This document shows, piece after piece, positions 58,555-64,000 of a DNA stretch of 64,000 nucleotides (positions within the stretch are counted from its first letter, which is position 1; each line of letters begins with the position of its first letter). This stretch comes from Aureispira anguillae (GTDB taxonomy: Bacteria; Bacteroidota; Bacteroidia; Chitinophagales; Saprospiraceae): positions 2,077,501 to 2,141,500 of the forward strand of contig NZ_AP026867.1 of NCBI RefSeq assembly GCF_026000115.1, read 5' to 3'. Position numbers and translations under genes: made by a program. The notes under the pieces were generated by a model, which worked only from the letters and a program-made list of their open reading frames with translations, was not told the DNA's origin and did not search any database.

Positions 58555-59190
58555 TTATTGTTTGTATTTAGAAAGATTCTGTCTTATACCCTTAGGTAAT
58601 AGTGGGATGTTGAGAATTTTGTTTAACAAAAGTTGGTCTTCTCCTTTGCTAACAAAGGATTGCACAATATCTGAAATAGAGCAATGGTAAGTAGACGTTT
58701 CTAGCAGTTGAATGTTATCTCCTGCCTCAATAATTCCTTCTTGAATCACTTTAAAATAGATGCCATAGCACTTCTTTTCGTAGAAAAGAGACAAAAGGTC
58801 ATCCCGTTGAAAACGAAGATTAAGTTTAAAGCAAGGAATTCTAGGTTGTATGGCTTGAAAAATAAGCGTTCCTGCTTGATAGACATTGCCGATTTGAACC
58901 TGATGATCTGGCAGGCCTTCCGTTGTTAAATTTTCTCCAAACATACCTGCTGACCAATCCACCGTTGGAAGAGTTGTTTTCCAAGCAGTATAATAACTAG
59001 AGTCATAGCTATAAATAGCTTTGTTGACACCGCCATGAAAACGAAGATCAGCTTGCCCATCTCCTTCAATATTCAAAGAAGAAACCCTTTTAGGGCCTTT
59101 TACAGGAGATTTGAAAATGCTAGTTCGAATACTTTTGCCTTTCCATTGAACCGTTTCGGGCTGACCAATATTAATGGATAAAATTTTCAT
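58555..59190 (-). CDS. MOSC-domain protein (YiiM type)
   Basis: A 211-residue protein matching the YiiM group of MOSC (molybdenum cofactor sulfurase C-terminal) proteins: MKILSINIGQPETVQWKGKS, DGQADLRFHGGVNKAIYSYD, AGMFGENLTTEGL and the conserved Cys in IQPRIPCFKLNLRF. Molybdenum-cofactor-bound MOSC enzymes reduce N-hydroxylated compounds; YiiM acts on 6-N-hydroxylaminopurine and similar. Its neighbours do not refine this. Gene is on its own after the R2-5 element. Confidence 0.85.
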   Translation of the reverse strand: MKILSINIGQPETVQWKGKSIRTSIFKSPVKGPKRVSSLNIEGDGQADLRFHGGVNKAIYSYDSSYYTAWKTTLPTVDWSAGMFGENLTTEGLPDHQVQIGNVYQAGTLIFQAIQPRIPCFKLNLRFQRDDLLSLFYEKKCYGIYFKVIQEGIIEAGDNIQLLETSTYHCSISDIVQSFVSKGEDQLLLNKILNIPLLPKGIRQNLSKYKQ

Positions 59191-59235
59191 AGATAAGAAA
59201 TCAGGATGAATAGGTCTAAAAGATGGTAATTAAAA

Positions 59236-60243
59236 TTACCGCCAAAGTAATGAAAAATCTAAAAAGTCTTTAGCGGTTTGTAGTTTATAATTTTGTTTGT
59301 TTTGGATGGCCTTCCAAAATTGTTTCCATTCGTCATTGTTTAACAACAATGCAAAACCATCTTCTAGTATTCTAGCCTTATTTTCTTTTTGTTGACCAAT
59401 AATTAAAAGCATACAGCCTCCCATTGTGTTTCCTTGGCTATTGGGTGGCGTGATGGCTTCTGGAGCATTGGGTTGAAAAGACCAGGTTAAGCAAGCATCT
59501 GCTTTGGAATCCAAACTGGGCAAAAATGCCAAGGGAATAGAACTGGGGAACGTTTCATGTGCTAGGTTGAGTTGAGCAGTATAATTGATGGTTAGGTAAA
59601 TGTGTTGATTATTAATTAGGGTTACAGAGGCTTCAGGAAAAACCATTCGCCGAAGGCTTTTTAAAAGACTTTTGTTAAGTTCCTGAATTAATAAGTTTTC
59701 TCTATAATGATCTGTCCAATAAGGAAAGGGATAATAGCGTGCTTGCTTCCCTAACATGGATAGAATGCGAGTATATCCAAATTCTTGAACGGCTTGAACC
59801 TCCTCTAAACTTAACAAAACCATATTTAGGCATTGTTTGGGTAAAATTCCTTGTAGATGAGCAGGAGCTTTAGCATAAACAATTCCTTTCCATCCCCACA
59901 AATCGTTTTCGCCAAACTGTGTAATACTACCTTCTTTGGCAAGATGCCCTTGTTGTGCTACTTTATAAACTTGTTGAAAAAAATAGAGGGGCTCTTGAGG
60001 AACTTCATCAAGATTGGTGCGATTGGTTTTTAATACAAAAAACAACTCTTGTTGCCCCTGACTTTCTAAGCCTCTTGTTGTAAAAGATAGCGCTTTCTTA
60101 TTTTGATTGTCAAAGGTAACGGGAAGTTCATGTACAGCAACAGATACCCATAGTTCTCCAGGGATTAACTCAAGGGTAGCAGGGAGGCTCGTTGCCTCTT
60201 TATTGGTTCTAAATTTATTAAATATTTTTTTGAAGAAACCCAT
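59236..60243 (-). CDS. Hypothetical protein
   Basis: A 335-residue cytoplasmic protein not assigned to a family. It has a basic N-terminal helix (MGFFKKIFNKFRTNKEA), then beta-rich segments (PGELWVSVAVHELPVTFDNQ, QQELFFVLKTNR, WGWKGIVYAK) and a mixed C-terminal half with LLIIGQQKENKARILEDGFA. The overall look is of a two-domain alpha/beta protein. It lies 45 bp upstream of the MOSC gene, so they may be co-transcribed. Confidence 0.65.
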   Translation of the reverse strand: MGFFKKIFNKFRTNKEATSLPATLELIPGELWVSVAVHELPVTFDNQNKKALSFTTRGLESQGQQELFFVLKTNRTNLDEVPQEPLYFFQQVYKVAQQGHLAKEGSITQFGENDLWGWKGIVYAKAPAHLQGILPKQCLNMVLLSLEEVQAVQEFGYTRILSMLGKQARYYPFPYWTDHYRENLLIQELNKSLLKSLRRMVFPEASVTLINNQHIYLTINYTAQLNLAHETFPSSIPLAFLPSLDSKADACLTWSFQPNAPEAITPPNSQGNTMGGCMLLIIGQQKENKARILEDGFALLLNNDEWKQFWKAIQNKQNYKLQTAKDFLDFSLLWR

Positions 60244-60306
60244 CTTTTGTTTTCTGATAAGGATAAAAAAGGTTCAAGCGTAAGCTTACGAAGTTAAACA
60301 AATAAT

Positions 60307-60528
60307 GGTTCTTTGACAAATGGTGTGGAATCGTAAACTACCTTGCCTGCTTATTACTATTCTTGTTATAAGTTATAGGTGGTAAGTCGTATGTCCTGTA
60401 TTTACAGGAACTAAGCATACGACTTACCACCTATAACTTTCTTCTAAAACCACGTAGTAGCAGCGAAGCTAAAAGTAGTTAAAAGCTTATCCTTTTTTAG
60501 TGTTTACCACACGATTTGTCAAAGAACC
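60307..60528. mobile_element. R1 MITE-like element copy d, complete
   Basis: A 222-bp element with perfect 15-bp inverted ends GGTTCTTTGACAAAT (60307-60321) and ATTTGTCAAAGAACC (60514-60528). Flanks CAAATAAT (60299-60306) and CCAATAAT (60529-60536) match at 7 of 8. The core hairpin arms are 60370-60393 and 60416-60439, with GGTGG/CCACC where R1b has GGTTG/CAACC: paired changes that keep the stem. No coding potential. It fills the middle of the 473-bp gap before ltaE. Confidence 0.9.
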
Positions 60529-60716
60529 CCAATAATTAGATTATTATATGAGTTTTTTATAAACAAAACGAGGAAATAGAACAATTTGTAGGTTTCTTGG
60601 TTGTTTAGAATTTTATTTTTTATAAAGTAGAGAAAGAGGACGCAAGAATCATAGGAATTATTTTTTAGTTTTATGCTCGCTGTCTGGCAAAAATAAAAAC
60701 TTAAATAGAAAAACAA

Positions 60717-61736
60717 ATGATTGTAGATTTACGAAGCGATACGGTTACACAACCAACACTAGCTATGAAAACGGCTATGTTTGAAGCTCCCTTGGGAGAT
60801 GATGTCTTTGGGGATGATCCTTCTGTTAATGAGTTAGAGCGCTTTTCGGCTGCTTTATTTGGAATGGAGGCTGCTGTATATTGCCCCTCAGGGACGATGA
60901 CAAACCAAATTGCCATCAAAATTAATAGCAATGCACCTGGCGAAATTATTTGTGACCAATTAGCTCATATCTATAAATATGAAGGTGGAGGGATTGGTTT
61001 TAATGCTGGTTTAGCAAGCCACTTATTGGCTGGTGATAAGGGGCGTTTGAGTGCCGAACAAATTGAAGCCGCAATACAGCCAGATGATCCTCATTTTCCC
61101 GAAACACAGGTCGTAAGTTTGGAAAATACTTGCAATAAAGGAGGTGGTTCAATTTATGACTTGGAAGAAATCAAAAAAATAAGCACTTTATGCAAGAATA
61201 GAGGGCTAAAATTGCATTTGGATGGGGCAAGGGTTTTTAACGCCATTGTAGAAGCAGATTATGGGGCAAAAGATTTGGGAGCGCAATTTGATACCATTTC
61301 AGTCTGTTTATCGAAGGGCTTGGGGGCTCCTGTGGGTTCCGTTTTATTGGGGAGTCAAAGGGCTATAAAGAAGGCTAGACGGATTCGGAAATTGTTTGGT
61401 GGTGGAATGAGGCAGGCAGGTATTTTAGCTGCTGCTGGTACATTTGCCTTAAAAAATAACATTGAACGGTTGAAAGAGGATCATGCCAAGGCAAAAATAC
61501 TAGGCAATACCTTAGAGAATTGTTCTTATGTCAAGCGAGTGTTGCCAGTATATACCAATATTGTAGTTTTTGAAGTACAAGACCACCTGTCGCATACTGC
61601 TATTATAGAGCAACTCAATCAAGAACAGATCAAAACCGTTGCTTTTGGCCCACAGCAAATACGTTTGGTAACGCATCTAAATTTTACAGAAAAAATGTTG
61701 GAAAAAACAATAACAGTATTAGATAAATTAAAATAA
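60717..61736 (+). CDS. ltaE: Low-specificity L-threonine aldolase
   Basis: A 339-residue pyridoxal-phosphate enzyme that splits threonine and allo-threonine to glycine and acetaldehyde. Motifs: MIVDLRSDTVTQPTLAMKTA, PLGDDVFGDDPSVNELE, HIYKYEGGG, LHLDGARVFNA (PLP-binding Asp) and the Schiff-base Lys200 in SVCLSKGLGAPVGS. Length matches. It is monocistronic with its own terminator. The R1d element lies about 190 bp upstream. Confidence 0.92.
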   Translation: MIVDLRSDTVTQPTLAMKTAMFEAPLGDDVFGDDPSVNELERFSAALFGMEAAVYCPSGTMTNQIAIKINSNAPGEIICDQLAHIYKYEGGGIGFNAGLASHLLAGDKGRLSAEQIEAAIQPDDPHFPETQVVSLENTCNKGGGSIYDLEEIKKISTLCKNRGLKLHLDGARVFNAIVEADYGAKDLGAQFDTISVCLSKGLGAPVGSVLLGSQRAIKKARRIRKLFGGGMRQAGILAAAGTFALKNNIERLKEDHAKAKILGNTLENCSYVKRVLPVYTNIVVFEVQDHLSHTAIIEQLNQEQIKTVAFGPQQIRLVTHLNFTEKMLEKTITVLDKLK

Positions 61737-61816
61737 AAACAAAGTATAATGTTCTATTTATAATCCTTTAAAATGGCTGAATAATAGAGACCTTATAACC
61801 GTTTTTTACCCTCTAA

Positions 61817-61850
61817 TGCCCTAAAAATGGACTTTTAAGGCAATTTTTTT
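61817..61850 (+). terminator. Rho-independent terminator
   Basis: TGCCCTAAAA (61817-61826) pairs with TTTTAAGGCA (61833-61842) with one G-U pair and a 6-nt loop, then seven T. It ends ltaE. Confidence 0.8.
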
Positions 61851-61869
61851 AAAAAAAAGTGTGTGTGCT

Positions 61870-61899
61870 TTGGATATTTTAGATGTTATTGTACATTTG
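61870..61899 (+). promoter_or_regulatory. Bacteroidota-type promoter for histone H1 gene
   Basis: TTG (61870-61872), 19 bp, TACATTTG (61892-61899): an exact -33/-7 match. The start codon is 77 bp downstream. The leader holds TGTAATAT then ATATTACA, an 8-bp inverted repeat around 61937-61956 that might bind a regulator. Confidence 0.68.
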
Positions 61900-61975
61900 C
61901 TTTCCTCCGAAAAGGATTTTTATTAAAAACACCTTTGTAATATCACTATATTACAAAAAAAACAAAGAAACTGTA

Positions 61976-62155
61976 ATGGACAAATTTAATGAATTAAAAG
62001 GTATCGTAGATGCTTTGGAAGCTGACTTTGGAAAATTCTATAATGATAACAACAATGCAGCTGGTACTCGTGTACGTAAAGGTATGCAAGAATTGAAAAC
62101 GCTTGCTCAAAATATCCGTCTTGAAGTTCAGGAAATCAAAAACAAAGCAAAATAA
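61976..62155 (+). CDS. Histone H1-like protein (Hc1 type)
   Basis: A 59-residue protein starting MDKFNELKGIVDALEADFGK and continuing FYNDNNNAAGTRVRKGMQEL with a Lys-rich end (EIKNKAK). It matches the short Bacteroidota histone H1/Hc1-like family. Unlike chlamydial Hc1 it has almost no lysine-alanine tail, so it is probably an architectural or accessory nucleoid protein. The start is set by the promoter and by the family; the longer frame back to 61883 is the untranslated leader. The clear promoter and strong terminator suggest high expression. Confidence 0.85.
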   Translation: MDKFNELKGIVDALEADFGKFYNDNNNAAGTRVRKGMQELKTLAQNIRLEVQEIKNKAK

Positions 62156-62190
62156 GCTTCGTTTTATTACATATATTGTAATACCAAAAA

Positions 62191-62229
62191 AAACAGTTTA
62201 CAGCTCAATGCTGTAAACTGTTTTTTTTT
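62191..62229. terminator. Bidirectional Rho-independent terminator
   Basis: AAACAGTTTACAGC (62191-62204) pairs with GCTGTAAACTGTTT (62210-62223), loop TCAAT, preceded by AAAAA and followed by T-run to 62229. It serves the histone gene and the convergent fadH gene. Confidence 0.9.
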
Positions 62230-62246
62230 GAATTTATCAAGCATTA

Positions 62247-64000
62247 TTAAATCTGGGCCGCTAAACGAGCACCTTGATTGATGGCTCTTTTGGCATCTAA
62301 TTCAGAAGCAACATCTGCTCCGCCAATTAAATGAACGGTAACTCCTGCATCCAACAAAGGTTGTTGTAGGGCTCTTAGAGGAACTTGCCCTGCACAGATA
62401 ATAACGTGGTCAACCTCTAAAATTTGAGGCTTATCATCAATACTTAGATGCAGACCTTGATCGTCAATTTTGTGATAACTAATCCCATTGAGCATGGTTA
62501 CTTTTTTCTTTTTGAGACTTGCTCTATGACCAAACCCTGTTGTTTTACCCAATCCTCCTCCAACTTTGGTTTTCTTGCGTTGCAGTAAATAGATTTCTCT
62601 AGGAGAAGGGTGTAACTTAGGTTGCTCTAATAAGCCTGCACGGTTCTTTATGGCCATGTCAACGCCCCATTCTTCCATATAAGCAGGAATATCGACACTA
62701 GAAGAAACGCCTTCATGAGAAAGATATTCTGCTACGTCAAAGCCAATTCCACCTGCTCCAATAATGGCAACTCTTTTTCCTACCGCTTTTTTGTCTCTTA
62801 ATACTTCTATATAAGTTAGTGCCTTAGGATGATCCTCGCCTTCTAGGTTAATGACCCTTGGAAGAATACCCGTAGCTAAAATTACTTCATCAAATTTTCC
62901 TATTAAGTCATTGGCGGCTACTTTGGTATTTAATAGGAGCTGAACGCCTGTCAATTCAATTTGCCGTTTAAAATATCGAATCGTTTCATAGAACTCTTCT
63001 TTTCCTGGAACTTGTTTGGCCATGTTAAATTGTCCACCAATTTCATGACTAGCATCAAATAAAGTGACCTCATGTCCACGGCGAGCGGCAATGGTAGCAG
63101 CAGAAAGCCCCGCAGGGCCAGCACCAACCACAGCAATTCGTTTTTTATTTTGAGTAGGGAGATAATTTAATTCTGTTTCATGTCCAGCACGAGGATTCAC
63201 CAAACAAGAAACTTTCTTTTGCTCAAAAACATGATCTAAGCAAGCTTGATTACAGGCAATGCAAGTATTGATTTCATCCTCACGCCCTTCCATTGCTTTG
63301 AGAACCAATTCGGGATCTGCCAAAAATGGACGAGCCATAGAAACCATGTCCGCTTTACCTTCTTCCAAGATTTTCTCGGCTACCTGAGGCATATTGATTC
63401 TGTTGGTTGCAATTAGAGGAATACTTACTTCCCCTTTCATTTTTTCGGTAACCCAAGCAAAAGCTGCTCTGGGGACCCTAGTAGATATAGTGGGGACTCG
63501 TGCTTCATGCCAACCAATGCCTGTATTAATGATTGTAACACCAGCTTTTTCCAGTTCTTTTGCCAACTGCACAATCTCATCCCAAGTTGATCCACCTTCC
63601 ACCAAATCAAGCATAGATAAACGGAAAATAATAATGAAGTTCTTGCCTACACGAGCTCTTGTTTTTCGTACAATTTCTAAGGCAAAACGGATGCGATTTT
63701 CATAGCTGCCTCCCCATTTATCGGTTCGTTTATTGGTTCGAGCAGCAATAAATTGATTGATTAAATAACCTTCTGACCCCATAATTTCAACTCCATCATA
63801 ACCTGCTTGCTGGGCTAGATAAGCAGAGTTGGCATAATCGTTAATCGTCCAATTAATCATAAAACTGGGCAACTTCCAGGCCTTAAACATAGAAATAGGC
63901 GACTTGCTCGCTGACGGAGATACACAATAGGGCACATAGGCGTAGCGACCTGCATGTAAAATCTGCATGCAAATTTTACCCCCTTCTTTGTGAACAGCAT
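62247..64000 (-). CDS. fadH: 2,4-dienoyl-CoA reductase, 5' end beyond the window
   Basis: The frame runs from 62247 to the window edge; its N-terminus is outside, so at least 583 residues are present out of about 670 expected. The TIM-barrel part has EIMGSEGYLINQFI, RTDKWGGSYENR and IAACNQACLDHVFEQ-like CIACNQACLDH with four Cys for the 4Fe-4S cluster (the fourth in KKVSCLVNPR). The second half has the FAD motif VVGAGPAGLSAA and an NADPH-binding IIGAGGIGFDVAEYLSHEG. This is the bacterial FadH layout: it reduces the 2,4-dienoyl-CoA formed from unsaturated fatty acids so that beta-oxidation can continue. The ATG at 63968 is internal. Confidence 0.9.
   Translation of the reverse strand, partial: AVHKEGGKICMQILHAGRYAYVPYCVSPSASKSPISMFKAWKLPSFMINWTINDYANSAYLAQQAGYDGVEIMGSEGYLINQFIAARTNKRTDKWGGSYENRIRFALEIVRKTRARVGKNFIIIFRLSMLDLVEGGSTWDEIVQLAKELEKAGVTIINTGIGWHEARVPTISTRVPRAAFAWVTEKMKGEVSIPLIATNRINMPQVAEKILEEGKADMVSMARPFLADPELVLKAMEGREDEINTCIACNQACLDHVFEQKKVSCLVNPRAGHETELNYLPTQNKKRIAVVGAGPAGLSAATIAARRGHEVTLFDASHEIGGQFNMAKQVPGKEEFYETIRYFKRQIELTGVQLLLNTKVAANDLIGKFDEVILATGILPRVINLEGEDHPKALTYIEVLRDKKAVGKRVAIIGAGGIGFDVAEYLSHEGVSSSVDIPAYMEEWGVDMAIKNRAGLLEQPKLHPSPREIYLLQRKKTKVGGGLGKTTGFGHRASLKKKKVTMLNGISYHKIDDQGLHLSIDDKPQILEVDHVIICAGQVPLRALQQPLLDAGVTVHLIGGADVASELDAKRAINQGARLAAQI

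Noticed and set aside
60519-60716. 65-residue minus-strand frame upstream of ltaE
   Set aside because: Composition is Phe/Tyr/Asn/Lys-rich as expected from AT-rich non-coding DNA and it overlaps the R1d end.

Overview
The window is AT-rich, gene-dense bacterial chromosome from the phylum Bacteroidota. Four observations point there: a type IX secretion (T9SS) sorting tail on the FG-GAP protein at 40.8-42.2 kb, TTG(-33)/TAnnTTTG(-7) promoters at 37.6 and 61.9 kb, a Bacteroidota-type histone H1-like protein, and almost no Shine-Dalgarno sites. Gene content and style suggest a Saprospiria-like marine bacterium (Aureispira or a relative); this is my impression, not a demonstrated assignment. There are no rRNA, tRNA, phage, transposase or CRISPR genes.

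Layout. 0-9.5 kb: the start of a FAA-hydrolase gene, a DUF2461 protein, an SPFH lipoprotein, a minus-strand run (LptE-like lipoprotein, SWIM zinc-finger protein, MBL-rhodanese protein, lipoprotein), an omega-amidase and a secreted YceI-like protein. 9.7-12.7 kb: an M1 peptidase, a small membrane protein and a DUF1572 protein. 12.8-19.7 kb: an accessory block, all on the minus strand and mostly unknown proteins, with an NTF2-like, a NADAR, a TPR, a NUDIX and a pentapeptide-repeat protein. 19.8-30.2 kb: a COG2509 flavoprotein, a rhodanese, a CDF metal transporter, a Pif1-like helicase with a C-terminal membrane anchor, a FadL-like porin, and an NrtR-type NUDIX regulator beside nicotinate phosphoribosyltransferase (NAD salvage). 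30.3-36.8 kb: an RluA pseudouridine synthase, a K+ channel, two secreted tandem-repeat paralogues flanking a thioredoxin, and a cytochrome c lipoprotein. 37.6-40.8 kb: phenylacetate degradation genes paaD-paaG-paaH-paaI. 40.8-50.9 kb: the T9SS FG-GAP protein, FabH, a subtilase, an OmpA protein and a methyltransferase/GT2/membrane-protein cassette. 51-64 kb: a large NtrY-like kinase, a Crp-family regulator, a dynamin-like GTPase, a MOSC protein, threonine aldolase, histone H1 and FadH (running off the window).

The most distinctive content is between the genes. At least two families of short non-coding inverted-repeat elements (MITE-like) are scattered through the window. Family R1 has ends reading GGTTCTTTGACAA, a long hairpin whose arms co-vary between copies, and 8-bp flanking direct repeats at three copies; one copy has split an older repeat whose intact form can be rebuilt from two other copies. 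Family R2 has ends reading CATTACTCC / GGAGTATTA in six copies, each with 5-7-bp flanking direct repeats and each lying just upstream of a gene. Two further inverted-repeat regions (R3, R4) fill other large gaps. No transposase that could move them is present here.

Among the genes, the best candidate for an undescribed system is at 33.1-34.6 kb: two exported proteins built from five near-identical 26-27-residue repeats, each with exactly two cysteines that bracket the repeats, and an exported thioredoxin-like protein encoded between them.
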